Shown: positions 19,672 through 28,124 of the stretch, one piece after another
Numbering within the stretch: position 1 is the stretch's first letter
Layout of the letters: every line of letters starts with the position of its first letter
Source: Rhizobium sp. CF080
GTDB taxonomy: Bacteria; Pseudomonadota; Alphaproteobacteria; Rhizobiales; Rhizobiaceae
NCBI RefSeq assembly: GCF_000282095.2
Contig: NZ_AKKC02000016.1
Coordinates: forward strand, 310,001 to 374,000
Length of the DNA stretch: 64,000 nt
Direction: 5' to 3'
The notes under the pieces: model-generated
What the model was told of the DNA's origin: nothing
Seen by the model: the letters and a program-made list of their open reading frames with translations, nothing else
Database searches by the model: none
Position numbers and translations under genes: made by a program

Positions 19672-20694
19672 ATGAAAAAGATCGGCTTTCTCTCCTTCGG
19701 GCACTGGACGCCCTCGCCGCAGTCGCAGGCGCGGTCGGCATCCGATGTCCTGCTGCAATCCATAGACCTCGCAGTCGCGGCCGAAGAGCTCGGTGCTGAC
19801 GGCGCCTATTTCCGGGTCCACCATTTCGCCCGGCGGCTCGCCTCGCCCTTCCCGCTGCTTTCGGCGGTCGGCGCCCGCACTAAGAAGATCGAGATCGGCA
19901 CCGCCGTCATCGACATGCGCTATGAAAACCCGCTCTACATGGCGGAGGACGCCGGTGCTGCCGACCTGATTTCCGGCGGACGCCTGCAGCTCGGCATCAG
20001 CCGTGGCTCGCCGGAACAGGTGATCGATGGGTTCCGCTATTTCGGCTACCAGCCGGCGGAAGGCGAGACTGATGCGGATCTCGGCCGGCGCCATGCGGAA
20101 GTGTTTTTCGACGTGCTGCGCGGCGAAGGTTTCGCCAAGCCCAATCCGCGGCCGATGTTCCCGAACCCGCCAGGCATGCTGCGCCTGGAGCCGCATTCCG
20201 CGGGCCTGCGCGACCGCATCTGGTGGGGTTCCAGCTCCAACGCAACCGCCGTCTGGGCCGCCAAGCTCGGCATGAACCTGCAGAGCTCGACGCTGAAAAC
20301 CGACGAGAGCGGCAAGCCGTTCCACATCCAGCAGGCCGAGCAGATCCGCATCTACCGCGAAGCCTGGAAGGAAGCCGGCCACGCCCATGAACCGCGCGTC
20401 TCCGTCAGCCGCAGCATTTTTGCGCTGATGAACGACACGGACCGCGCCTATTTCGGCGGCAGCGGCGAAAGCCAGGACCAGATCGGCAATATCGACCCGC
20501 AGACCCAGGCGATCTTCGGCCGCTCCTATGCCGCAGAACCGGACAGGCTGATCGACCAGCTGAAGGCCGACGAGGCGATCGCCGAGGCCGATACGCTGCT
20601 GCTGACCGTGCCGAACCAGCTCGGCGTCGAGTACAACGCGCATGTGCTCGAGAGCATCCTGAAGCACGTCGCACCGGGCCTCGGCTGGCGGTAA
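19672..20694 (+). CDS. LLM-class flavin-dependent oxidoreductase
   Basis: 340-aa bacterial-luciferase-like monooxygenase (TIM barrel, FMNH2- or F420-dependent). Seen: the N-terminal IGFLSFGHW strand, LAVAAEELGADGAYFRVHHF (the group I LLM 'exploration' helix), ARTKKIEIGTAVIDMRYENP, and SGGRLQLGISRGSPEQ. Members oxidise alkanes, sulfonates and many other small molecules; the substrate cannot be read here. The start ATG follows a weak site. A strong bidirectional terminator separates it from the convergent isochorismatase-fold gene. Confidence 0.88.
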   Translation: MKKIGFLSFGHWTPSPQSQARSASDVLLQSIDLAVAAEELGADGAYFRVHHFARRLASPFPLLSAVGARTKKIEIGTAVIDMRYENPLYMAEDAGAADLISGGRLQLGISRGSPEQVIDGFRYFGYQPAEGETDADLGRRHAEVFFDVLRGEGFAKPNPRPMFPNPPGMLRLEPHSAGLRDRIWWGSSSNATAVWAAKLGMNLQSSTLKTDESGKPFHIQQAEQIRIYREAWKEAGHAHEPRVSVSRSIFALMNDTDRAYFGGSGESQDQIGNIDPQTQAIFGRSYAAEPDRLIDQLKADEAIAEADTLLLTVPNQLGVEYNAHVLESILKHVAPGLGWR

Positions 20695-20714
20695 CACGGC
20701 TGCATCACAATGAC

Positions 20715-20740
20715 GAAGGGCCGGCGATAGCCGGCCCTTC
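20715..20740. terminator. Bidirectional intrinsic-type terminator
   Basis: A perfect 11-bp inverted repeat (GAAGGGCCGGC at 20715-20725; GCCGGCCCTTC at 20730-20740) with a GATA loop lies between two convergent genes. The outer A/T-side bases give only a short U tract on either strand, so it is a strong hairpin with a weak tail. Confidence 0.75.
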
Positions 20741-20772
20741 TGATTCTCCACACCGATGCCCTGTCGCTTCGG

Positions 20773-21444
20773 CTAGTACTTGATCTGGCTGAACTCGGTC
20801 AGCGTCGTTTTCGCCGTCACGCCCGGGGCGTGGGTGAAATGCCAGGCGACGTATTGCTCCGCATAAAGTTCGGTGGACGACATGCCGTCGACCGGCAGGA
20901 TGACGTTCATGCCGCGGCTGAGCGCTGCATCCGATGCCGTGGCCAGGACCGCACCCTCGGCCGCCGTGCCGGTGACGATGACGGTCTTGATACCCTTCGC
21001 CTCCAGAAGCTTGCCGAGATCGGTGCCAACGAACTTGTCGGGGCCGGACTTGACGACCGGATCATCCGGGCCGGGCGCGATCGCCGTGGCGATATCGGCG
21101 GCCACGCCGCTGCCGCCGAGGCTGTAGACGACATAGACGCCGGCCTTGCGGGCTGCGGCAAGCGCTGCCTCGACCTTCGGGACCGAGGCCAGGCAGCGGG
21201 GCTTGGTGTTGCTGTTGCAAGGACCCTTGGTCGGGTCCTGCGCGCCATTGAAATCGAGCACCAGGAATGCGGTGGTCTTGGCATCGACGGTGACCGGCTT
21301 CAGCACCGGCGCGGCCGGCACCGTGACCTTGCCCCAGTCATTGACGATGGTCTGCGCATTTGCGGATGGCGACGTGGCCAGAAGGCCAAGGACGGCCGCG
21401 CAGGCGGCGGCGGATGTTTTGAGAAGCGAGATTGGCTGGCGCAT
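20773..21444 (-). CDS. Exported isochorismatase-fold protein lacking the catalytic cysteine
   Basis: 223-aa protein with a clear signal peptide (MRQPISLLKT start, hydrophobic core, cleavage probably after SPSANA at about residue 30) and an isochorismatase/cysteine-hydrolase domain. Asp64 (FLVLDFNGAQD) and Lys137 (GPDKF) occupy two of the triad positions, but the third, normally Cys in a G-x-x-T-D-x-C-V motif, is Ala165 (VTGTAAEGAVLATA). I recall the same Ala in related sequences, so a subfamily trait is more likely than decay. ATG at 21444 follows GGGGGAA; a longer frame upstream was rejected because it precedes the signal peptide. Probably periplasmic; role unknown. Confidence 0.85.
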   Translation of the reverse strand: MRQPISLLKTSAAACAAVLGLLATSPSANAQTIVNDWGKVTVPAAPVLKPVTVDAKTTAFLVLDFNGAQDPTKGPCNSNTKPRCLASVPKVEAALAAARKAGVYVVYSLGGSGVAADIATAIAPGPDDPVVKSGPDKFVGTDLGKLLEAKGIKTVIVTGTAAEGAVLATASDAALSRGMNVILPVDGMSSTELYAEQYVAWHFTHAPGVTAKTTLTEFSQIKY

Positions 21445-21660
21445 TTTTGTTTCCCCCAGGAACGGCGTGATCGAATACCTGCACGAGCCCGGGCGCCGGG
21501 CTCGCATATCGGCGGAGCCCGTGCCGTAGCGTCTTGCTGCCCAGGCCAATGCTCGGGCGCAAGGTACAATAGGCAATGGCAGGTTCAATTGACGTCTTGA
21601 GGCTTGCCAAGCACGTCTGCGTGAAGATGTGCCGCCTTGGCGGTCGGGCAGCAATGGCGA

Positions 21661-22506
21661 TCACTTCGCCATGTCGCGCCAGGCCGTGTGTCCGGTCAGC
21701 TCCTGCATGCTGGCGCGATATTCGTCCTCCGAGGTCGACCAGCGCAGGCGGGCATATTCCTCCACGTCCGGGCCGACCTGGTAGCGAAGGCGATCGGTCG
21801 GGTCGGTGGCGGCGGCGTGGATCGCCTCGACCACCGACTGCTCCTCCGTCGAGGCGAAGGGGTAATTGATCATCGACTGCAGCATGTGGTCGAAATAGGG
21901 CTTGTAGTTTTCCGGTACCGGTGCTGCCTGCGACGCCGCCATGCCGGTGGCGGTGAAATTGGTGCTGCGCATCGCGCCGGGCTGGATTAGCCGGACCATG
22001 ATGTTCTGCGACGACAGTTCGTAGGAGAGCGATTCAGACAGGCCTTCGACGGCCTGTTTCGAAGCGCTGTAGAGCGAGAGCAGCGGCATGGCCGCGATCC
22101 CAACGCCCGAGCCGACATTGACGACCGTGCCGCCGCCGCGCCGGCGCAGATGCGGCACTGCCGCCTGGATGACGTTCATCATCCCGAACACATTGGTCTC
22201 GAAGATCTGGCGGATCGCCTCGGCCGGCGTCGCCTCGAAGATCGACACCATGGTGATGCCGGCATTGTTGACGACCGCGTCGAGGCCGCCGAAACGATCG
22301 ACGCCGGCCTTTATGGCCGCCTCGATGCTGGCCGGGTCGGCGACGTCGAGGGCCGCGACCAAGATGCGGTCGGGATATTCTCTGGCAAGCTCCGGCTCCG
22401 GCCTGCGCATCGTCGCGACGACGTTCCAGCCTTTTTCCGCGAAGTGGCGGGCAGTCATTTTCCCGAGGCCCGACGAGCAGCCGGTGATGAGAATGGTCTT
22501 GGTCAT
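21661..22506 (-). CDS. SDR-family oxidoreductase
   Basis: 281-aa classical short-chain dehydrogenase/reductase. The N-terminal nucleotide-binding motif TGCSSGLG, the NNAG block (VVNNAGITMVS), the catalytic Ser in VGSGVGIAA and the YSASK catalytic pair are all present. The Arg in the second strand (TMRRPE) suggests NADP preference. ATG at 22506 starts MTKTILITG; the longer frame adds a non-conserved N-terminus. It is divergent from an AraC-type regulator gene 94 bases away, which probably controls it. Confidence 0.9.
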   Translation of the reverse strand: MTKTILITGCSSGLGKMTARHFAEKGWNVVATMRRPEPELAREYPDRILVAALDVADPASIEAAIKAGVDRFGGLDAVVNNAGITMVSIFEATPAEAIRQIFETNVFGMMNVIQAAVPHLRRRGGGTVVNVGSGVGIAAMPLLSLYSASKQAVEGLSESLSYELSSQNIMVRLIQPGAMRSTNFTATGMAASQAAPVPENYKPYFDHMLQSMINYPFASTEEQSVVEAIHAAATDPTDRLRYQVGPDVEEYARLRWSTSEDEYRASMQELTGHTAWRDMAK

Positions 22507-22600
22507 GTGTTTGGCTCCAAATTGCTGATGAGCGCTCACTAGCCCGGCCACGCGGAACACTCTATAATGGAAAGTCTGTTATTCATTATGGATCGTCCCA

Positions 22601-23530
22601 ATGGATGCTCTCACTGATGTCATCAAGCTGCTTCGCCCCGCCACCGTCCTGCTCGGCAGCATGTCGGCCAGGGGGCGGTGGGGCGTCCGCGTGCCGGAAC
22701 AGCCGGGACCGACCTTTTACTTCGTCACGCAGGGCCGTTGCTGGTTCAGGATGGAGGACACTGAGCCCGTCGAGCTGCAGGAGGGCGATTATCTCCTCTC
22801 GGCAAAGCCGCTCTCCGACTCGTTCCTCAGCGAGCCGAATGGACAGACCGAACTGTCCGACGATGCCTTCAAGGCCCGCCATACCGTGGATGGCGAAATC
22901 CGGGTCGGCGATGCGGGACCGGGGCCGGCGACGCGCGTTCTCGGCGGGCTCATCCAATGCGATCCCGCCAATGCCGACCTGCTGATCGGGCTTCTGCCGC
23001 GCCTCGTGCATGTGCCGGCCACCGAACAGACGGCCGTGCGATTGCGGACGCTGGTCCCGATCATTCTGGAGGAGGCCGCCGACACCCGGCCTGGGCGCGA
23101 TGCCGTCCTCTGCCGCCTGATCGAGGTGATGCTGATCGAGACCCTGCGGCGCGAGGCGGCCGCCTGGGCGCCGCATGCGGGCCTGCTCGGCGGCCTTGCC
23201 GATCCGCAGCTCGCCCAGGCGCTCAGCCATATCCATGCCGATGTCGCCCGGAGCTGGACGGTCGGCGAACTGGCAAGACGGGTCGGCATGTCGCGCTCGG
23301 TTTTCGCCCGCCGGTTTTCCGAGGCCGTCGGCGTCGCGCCGGTCGAATATCTGCTCAGCTGGCGGATGGCGCTGGCGAAGGACGTGCTGCTGCGCGGCCG
23401 CGGCACGCTGGAGGAGATCGCCGAGACGGTCGGCTACAAGTCGGCCAGCGCCTTCAGCACCGCCTTCAGCCACCGGGTCGGATGTCCGCCCAGCGAATAT
23501 GCGTCATATCTGCAGGCCGGGCGGGTATGA
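22601..23530 (+). CDS. AraC-family transcriptional regulator with cupin sensor domain
   Basis: 309-aa regulator. Residues about 1-190 form a cupin-type (Cupin_6) effector domain opening with DVIKLLRPATVLLGSMSARG; residues about 205-305 are two HTH modules (WTVGELARRVGMSRSVFARRFSEAVG and GTLEEIAETVGYKSASAFST) ending in the conserved SAFSTAFSHRVGCPPSEY. This combination often controls a divergent reductase gene, as here (SDR at 21661-22506). The 94-base divergent intergenic region is the likely operator and promoter. Confidence 0.9.
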   Translation: MDALTDVIKLLRPATVLLGSMSARGRWGVRVPEQPGPTFYFVTQGRCWFRMEDTEPVELQEGDYLLSAKPLSDSFLSEPNGQTELSDDAFKARHTVDGEIRVGDAGPGPATRVLGGLIQCDPANADLLIGLLPRLVHVPATEQTAVRLRTLVPIILEEAADTRPGRDAVLCRLIEVMLIETLRREAAAWAPHAGLLGGLADPQLAQALSHIHADVARSWTVGELARRVGMSRSVFARRFSEAVGVAPVEYLLSWRMALAKDVLLRGRGTLEEIAETVGYKSASAFSTAFSHRVGCPPSEYASYLQAGRV

Positions 23531-23644
23531 GGATCGGCATTTTTGCCCGGCATCTCCGCTCGGCTGTTTCGCCTATACGGAACCGCATTGCCGCAAAAAC
23601 GGTTTCCCTGTAGTCAGGTGACCCTGACCATACGGGAGAAAACG

Positions 23645-24346
23645 TTGATCAACCTCTTCGACACCATCCGCAACACGCTCGTGCCGATCCACAAGGAAGG
23701 TTACGTCTTCGTTGCCGCCTTCTTCATCGCCTCGCTGATCCTCGGCTATATCGCCGAGCCGCTGTTCTGGATCGGCCTCGTGCTGACTTTGTGGTGCGCC
23801 TATTTCTTCCGCGATCCGGAACGGGCCGTGCCGCAGGACGACGACCTGATCCTCAGCCCTGCCGACGGCCGCATCAGCCATGTCGCCATGGTCGTGCCGC
23901 CGACCGAGCTGCAGCTCGGCTCCGAGCCGATGCTGCGCATCTCGGTGTTCATGAACGTGTTCGACTGCCACATCAACCGCTCGCCGGTGCGCGGCCAGGT
24001 GTCGCGCATCGAGTATCGCCCCGGCCAATTCATCAATGCCGAACTCGACAAGGCCTCCGATGACAACGAGCGCAACGGCCTCGTCATCGAGACCCGCCAC
24101 GGCAAGGTCGGCGTCGTGCAGATCGCCGGCCTTGTGGCACGCCGCATCGTCTGCTGGGTGAAGCCGACCGAACCGGTCAATGCCGGGGAACGGTTCGGCC
24201 TGATCCGCTTCGGCTCGCGGCTCGACGTGTTCGTGCCCGCGGGCGGCCAGCCGCGCGTTTCCGTCGGCCAGCGCGCCATCGGCGGAGAAACCGTGCTTGC
24301 GGAATTCGGCTCGACCAAGGGCCCGACCCTCAGCCGCCGAACGTAA
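23645..24346 (+). CDS. psd: Phosphatidylserine decarboxylase proenzyme
   Basis: 233-aa inner-membrane enzyme converting phosphatidylserine to phosphatidylethanolamine. The short rhizobial type has two N-terminal hydrophobic helices (about residues 16-50), the RDPERAVP turn, SPADGRISH, and the self-cleavage site FGSTKG near the C-terminus, where Ser becomes the pyruvoyl group. No ATG fits; a TTG at 23645 (TTGATCAACCTC) follows GGGAGA by 5 bases and gives the usual family N-terminus ([17 protein letters not shown]). pssA follows 17 bases after the stop, forming a phospholipid operon. Confidence 0.95.
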   Translation: MINLFDTIRNTLVPIHKEGYVFVAAFFIASLILGYIAEPLFWIGLVLTLWCAYFFRDPERAVPQDDDLILSPADGRISHVAMVVPPTELQLGSEPMLRISVFMNVFDCHINRSPVRGQVSRIEYRPGQFINAELDKASDDNERNGLVIETRHGKVGVVQIAGLVARRIVCWVKPTEPVNAGERFGLIRFGSRLDVFVPAGGQPRVSVGQRAIGGETVLAEFGSTKGPTLSRRT

Positions 24347-24363
24347 AGGGAAGACAGAGCATC

Positions 24364-25203
24364 ATGGAGACGCCCGCTTCGCCGCCCCCGCCCGCTCATT
24401 CGCATACAGAGCAGAACCACCAGAATGAAGAGGCCCGAGGGCCCCGCCTGCGCGAAATCCCGCTCCGGCTGCTGGTGCCGAACCTGATCACCGTGCTCGC
24501 CATCTGTGCGGGCCTGACGGGCATCAGGCTCGCCTTCGAGGGGCGTTACGAGCTGGCTGTCGCCATGGTGCTGCTGGCGGCCTTCCTGGATGGGATCGAC
24601 GGGCGCGTGGCGCGGCTCCTGAAAGCCACGTCGAAATTCGGCGTGCAGATGGATTCGCTTGCCGACATCATCAATTTCGGCGTCGCACCGGCGCTGGTCT
24701 CCTACGCCTTCCTGCTCGATCAGGCGCATTCGATGGGCTGGATCGCCGCCCTGCTCTATGCGATCGCCGCCGGCCTGCGCCTCGCCCGGTTCAACGTGAT
24801 GGAAGACCGCAACATCAAGGCCGACTGGCAATCGGAATTCTTCGTCGGCGTGCCGGCGCCGATGGGCGCCATGCTGGTGCTGCTTCCGGTCTATCTCGGC
24901 TTCCTCGGCCTCGAGTTCTCCCCGGTCTTCGTATACGCAAGCGTCGCCTATACGCTGCTGATCGGCTACCTGCTGGTGTCGCGCCTGCCCGTCTGGTCCG
25001 GAAAATCGAGCCGCATCCGCCGCGACCTGATGCTGCCCATCATGCTTGCCGTCGTGCTCTATGTGGCGCTGCTGATGAGCTACACTTGGCAGGTACTGTC
25101 GGTCACCGTCGTTGCCTACCTCCTCGTCCTGCCGTTCAGCGCCCGCGCCTGGCACCGCCGTTACGGCACGATTACAATCGAGGATGACAGTGCGAACGTC
25201 TGA
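24364..25203 (+). CDS. pssA: CDP-diacylglycerol--serine O-phosphatidyltransferase
   Basis: 279-aa integral membrane enzyme making phosphatidylserine from CDP-diacylglycerol and serine, feeding Psd encoded just upstream. The CDP-alcohol phosphotransferase motif is complete: DGIDGRVARLLKATSKFG-V-QMDSLADIINFG gives D-G-x2-A-R-x8-G-x3-D-x3-D. About seven hydrophobic helices follow a Pro-rich cytoplasmic start. Spacing of 17 bases after psd implies cotranscription. Phosphatidylethanolamine made by this pair is also the precursor of phosphatidylcholine in many rhizobia, which is established knowledge and not visible here. Confidence 0.96.
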   Translation: METPASPPPPAHSHTEQNHQNEEARGPRLREIPLRLLVPNLITVLAICAGLTGIRLAFEGRYELAVAMVLLAAFLDGIDGRVARLLKATSKFGVQMDSLADIINFGVAPALVSYAFLLDQAHSMGWIAALLYAIAAGLRLARFNVMEDRNIKADWQSEFFVGVPAPMGAMLVLLPVYLGFLGLEFSPVFVYASVAYTLLIGYLLVSRLPVWSGKSSRIRRDLMLPIMLAVVLYVALLMSYTWQVLSVTVVAYLLVLPFSARAWHRRYGTITIEDDSANV

Positions 25204-25375
25204 AGGCGGCTGCACTCGGTAAGCTGCAACTTTCACGCAACAGTTTCCCGCAAGATGAGAAGTCTACGAAAACGTGAGGATCGTACCGGCTTGCCGGCCA
25301 CGATTCCGCCCGCTTTCGTGGGAAAGGCGGTGATTGCAAATGCAACCAACAGAATCGCATGTCGAGGAGACAGCC

Positions 25376-25648
25376 ATGAGTACCGAGAAGACGTCAGAGA
25401 AGATTGAATCCAAACCGGAAATGACCACGCCTTACCGTCCGCTCGGCCTGAAGGCCGTCATTGCCGAAGCTTACCCCCGCCAGCTGATCCCGCCAGCCGA
25501 CCCGGGAGTTGGGCCGCCTCATTCGCCGCCGAAAAAACCCCACAGGAGCCCGAGCGCGAGCAGGCTCATGACCACCCCGATGACGACATCCAGCACCCGC
25601 CAGGCGGCGGGTCTGGCAAACAACGGCGCCAGGAACCGCGCGCCGTAG
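25376..25648 (+). CDS. Small rhizobial-type protein, possibly C-terminally altered
   Basis: The frame starts at ATG 25376 behind GAGGAGACAGCC, a good ribosome-binding site, and reads a Lys/Glu-rich start followed by TPYRPLGLKAVIAEA, which recalls short conserved rhizobial proteins of about 60 aa. After about residue 45 it turns Pro/Ser/Thr-rich and runs antisense through the 3' 130 bases of lysE (25519-26142). That tail looks like antisense readthrough, so the gene may have lost its original end by a frameshift or rearrangement. The N-terminal 45 residues are the supported part. Confidence 0.4.
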   Translation: MSTEKTSEKIESKPEMTTPYRPLGLKAVIAEAYPRQLIPPADPGVGPPHSPPKKPHRSPSASRLMTTPMTTSSTRQAAGLANNGARNRAP

Positions 25649-26142
25649 CCGAGCCCGAAGAACCAGACGAACGAGGCAATCGCCGCGCCGGCGCCATAGG
25701 CCGCCCGTTCCGCTCCTTCGAAGGCCGCAGACAGGCTGCCGAGCAGCACGACCGTATCCAGATAGACATGCGGATTGAGGAAGGTGAAGGCCAGGCAGGT
25801 GAGCACCGCCGCCTTCAACCCCATCGGCTCCGGCGCCCCGGCAACCATCGCGGCCGGCCTGACCGCCCGGCGGAAGGCCATGACAGCGTAGAACCCAAGA
25901 AATACCGCGCCCCCCAGCGTCACCACCGAAATCAGTAGGGGCGATTGCGACACGATCGTGCCGAGCCCGGCGACGCCAGCGGCGATCAGCGTCGCATCCG
26001 ACAGGGCGCAGATCAGGCAGAGGATGAAGACGTGGGAGCGGATCAGCCCCTGGCGCAGGATGAAGGCGTTCTGGGCGCCGATGGCAATGATCAGCGAGGC
26101 ACCGAGTGCGAGGCCGGAAAGGCCGGCGGAAAGCAGGTCCAT
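25519..26142 (-). CDS. argO: LysE/ArgO-type amino-acid exporter
   Basis: 207-aa inner-membrane protein with about six hydrophobic helices and the family signature IIAIGAQNAFILRQGL (residues 20-35), then LICALSDATLI and LAFTFLNPHVYLDTVVLLG. Related proteins export arginine or lysine to prevent toxic accumulation. The ArgO label rests on overall resemblance; LysE activity is equally possible. No LysG/ArgP regulator lies beside it. The neighbouring SRAP gene upstream is on the same strand, 31 bases away. Confidence 0.88.
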   Translation of the reverse strand: MDLLSAGLSGLALGASLIIAIGAQNAFILRQGLIRSHVFILCLICALSDATLIAAGVAGLGTIVSQSPLLISVVTLGGAVFLGFYAVMAFRRAVRPAAMVAGAPEPMGLKAAVLTCLAFTFLNPHVYLDTVVLLGSLSAAFEGAERAAYGAGAAIASFVWFFGLGYGARFLAPLFARPAAWRVLDVVIGVVMSLLALGLLWGFFGGE

Positions 26143-26173
26143 GGGATTGTCCGTGTCAGGAGGAAGCCGAAAG

Positions 26174-26941
26174 CTAGAAAAGCGACATCTGGGTGGAGTC
26201 GGGTTTCGGCTTTTTCGGCGGCTCCTCTTCCGGTTGGGCGACGGCGACCGGTGTATGCAGGTCCGGCCCCATGTTGGCGACCTTGTTGACGAGGTCGGAC
26301 ACCGGCAGCGCCTCGAAGAAATCCTCCTGCACCGGCCGCATCAGGTCGGCCACTTCGCGCGGTTCCTGCGTCTTGCAGTCGAGCCAGCGGGAAAAGTCCT
26401 CCGGCTCGATGACCACGGGCATGCGGTCGTGGATGTGCCGGATACCGCCGTTCGCCGCCGTCGTCATGATCGCGGCGGTGTCGACTTCGGAACCGTCGGC
26501 CGAAGACCAGGTTTCCATCAACCCGGCAAAGGCGATGACGCCGCCGCGCTTCGGGCGGATCCAGTAGGCCTGCGGCTTGACGCCGCTTTCCTTCGGCGGC
26601 CGGCGCCATTCGTAGAAGTCGGTGGCGGGGATCAGGATGCGGCGATGGCGCATGGCGGCGCGGAAGGAGGCCTTGCCGATCGCCGTTTCGGAGCGCGCGT
26701 TGATCAGCAGCGGAAACTCCTTCATGTCCTTCACCCAGCCGGGGATCAGGCCCCAGCGGGCGAGGAAGGCACGGCGCTCCGGCAGGTTGCTGCCCGGCTC
26801 ACGCTTTTCCGACGTCATGACGACGAGGATCGGCTGGGTCGGGGCGATATTGTAGCGGGCCGGGAAATCGTCGAGATCCGCCAGCGCGAAGAATTCCGAA
26901 ATATCCTTGGGAGTCGCCGTCAGGGCGTAGCGTCCGCACAT
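26174..26941 (-). CDS. SOS response-associated peptidase (YedK/HMCES family)
   Basis: 255-aa SRAP-domain protein. Family members form a covalent thiazolidine link between Cys2 and abasic sites in single-stranded DNA, protecting replication forks. Cys2 is present (MCGRYALT), as are YNIAPTQPI, WGLIPGW, NARSETA, FYEW and the GGIRHIHDRMPVVI block with its histidine. A C-terminal Pro/Glu/Lys-rich tail (EEEPPKKPKPDSTQMSLF) ends in a QxSLF-like peptide that resembles a sliding-clamp-binding motif; that reading is a suggestion. LysE lies 31 bases downstream. Confidence 0.93.
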   Translation of the reverse strand: MCGRYALTATPKDISEFFALADLDDFPARYNIAPTQPILVVMTSEKREPGSNLPERRAFLARWGLIPGWVKDMKEFPLLINARSETAIGKASFRAAMRHRRILIPATDFYEWRRPPKESGVKPQAYWIRPKRGGVIAFAGLMETWSSADGSEVDTAAIMTTAANGGIRHIHDRMPVVIEPEDFSRWLDCKTQEPREVADLMRPVQEDFFEALPVSDLVNKVANMGPDLHTPVAVAQPEEEPPKKPKPDSTQMSLF

Positions 26942-26996
26942 GCGAACTATGTGGCACTGGGCTTTGGAAGGGTCAAGCGCCGATCAGGCGCTGATG

Positions 26997-27323
26997 TCAT
27001 GCGCTCCTGGGGCCGAAGAGGATGATGGCACCACCGACGAGGCAGACCGTGACGCCGAGAATGTCCCAGCGGTCCGGCACGCGAGCTTCGACAGCCCAGA
27101 GCCAGAGGATCGAGGCGAGGATATAGATCGCCCCATAGGCCGCATAGGTGCGTCCCGCCGCCTCGCTCGGCACCAGTGCCAGAACCCACGCAAAGACGAT
27201 GAGCGACGCTATGCCCGGCGCCAGCCACCAAATGGGCTTGTCCAGCCGGAACCACGCCCAGAAGGCGAAACAGCCGGCAATCTCGGCAAGCGCGGCGATG
27301 GCGTAGAGGGTGTAGGTTTTCAT
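26997..27323 (-). CDS. ynfA: YnfA-family small membrane protein
   Basis: 108-aa protein with four hydrophobic helices, the UPF0060/YnfA family and a distant relative of small multidrug-resistance exporters. The internal [17 protein letters not shown] and [17 protein letters not shown] segments match the family well. It is short and complete, with a start ATG at 27323. The family function is debated, with drug or cation efflux proposed. Separate transcription from the SRAP gene is likely, given a 55-base gap. Confidence 0.92.
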   Translation of the reverse strand: MKTYTLYAIAALAEIAGCFAFWAWFRLDKPIWWLAPGIASLIVFAWVLALVPSEAAGRTYAAYGAIYILASILWLWAVEARVPDRWDILGVTVCLVGGAIILFGPRSA

Positions 27324-27432
27324 GGGAGACGGAGGCTTGAAGGAAGTGTCATACCGGCCACGGTTTCATATGATTTGAACGATGGAAACCGAAATCTGCA
27401 CGCTCTCTCCCCGACTTAGGCGTGAAGTGGCC

Positions 27433-27485
27433 ATGTAAATTATCTGCTTACACATCTTGACGACGTGTAAGCGATATACTTACAT
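27433..27485. promoter_or_regulatory. Nested inverted repeats upstream of higBA, putative operator
   Basis: Inner repeat: GCTTACAC (27446-27453) and GTGTAAGC (27465-27472). Outer repeat: ATGTAA (27433-27438) and TTACAT (27480-27485). A TATACT box at 27475-27480 lies between arms and the higB ATG at 27491. The arrangement is what an autorepressing HigA-type antitoxin needs: symmetric sites covering the promoter. Confidence 0.65.
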
Positions 27486-27490
27486 GCCGC

Positions 27491-27769
27491 ATGATCAAAT
27501 CCTTCAGGAACAAGGCTCTGGCCACCCTGTTCGAGACCGGCAAGACGGGTAAAATCGACGCAAAGATGCACAAGCGGATTCTTGTGCGGCTGGACCGTCT
27601 CGAAGCGGCCGAGCGACCGGAGGATATGAACCTGCCGGGGTTTGATTTTCATGCCCTGCACGGCTTTGATCCGACCCGCTATACTGTCCACGTCAACGGG
27701 CCATGGTGCATCACATTCGAATTCGACGGCAAGGACGCCGCCCGTGTCGATTTCGAGCAATATCATTGA
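27491..27769 (+). CDS. higB: HigB-type toxin (RelE superfamily)
   Basis: 92-aa toxin expected to cleave mRNA on translating ribosomes. The start MIKSFRNKALATLFETGKTG and the later FHALHGFDPTRYTVHVNGPW-type segment match HigB/PemK-killer (plasmid maintenance system killer) proteins, with the closing FDGKDAARVDFEQYH carrying the usual terminal aromatic and histidine. The toxin precedes the antitoxin, the reversed order typical of higBA. Antitoxin follows 15-24 bases downstream. Nested palindromes just upstream probably form its operator. Confidence 0.92.
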   Translation: MIKSFRNKALATLFETGKTGKIDAKMHKRILVRLDRLEAAERPEDMNLPGFDFHALHGFDPTRYTVHVNGPWCITFEFDGKDAARVDFEQYH

Positions 27770-27793
27770 GGCGGCGGTTTAGGGATGAGATCG

Positions 27794-28102
27794 ATGACGG
27801 AATATGAAGTAAAAAGGCCGATCCAGCGTTGCCCGTCGCATCCCGGCGCACTGCTTGAGGAGATCATCCCGGCGACCGGCAAGACGAAGGTGGAGATCGC
27901 TGAGCTTTTAGGCATTTCCCGCCAGCAGCTCTACGACATCCTGCGCGAACGCAAGCCCGTCTCTCCGAATGTCGCGGCCCGACTCGGCAAGATGTTCGGC
28001 GATGGCGCGGCGATCTGGCTGCGCATGCAGGCCGCCCATGACGCATGGCACGCGGAACGCGAGGTGGACGTCAGCAAGATTCCGACGTTGAGCGCAGCGT
28101 AA
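27794..28102 (+). CDS. higA: HigA-type antitoxin (XRE helix-turn-helix)
   Basis: 102-aa antitoxin with an N-terminal Xre-type HTH domain (HPGALLEEIIPATGKTKVEIA, ELLGISRQQLYDILRERKPVS) followed by a helix rich in Ala and His (MQAAHDAWHAEREVD). It would bind HigB and repress the shared promoter at the palindromes upstream of higB. ATG 27794 is chosen because AGGG lies 9 bases before it; an ATG at 27785 is possible. The 3' neighbour is an unrelated NUDIX gene. Confidence 0.92.
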   Translation: MTEYEVKRPIQRCPSHPGALLEEIIPATGKTKVEIAELLGISRQQLYDILRERKPVSPNVAARLGKMFGDGAAIWLRMQAAHDAWHAEREVDVSKIPTLSAA

Positions 28103-28124
28103 GACGCGACGAGAAGACCGTAAC

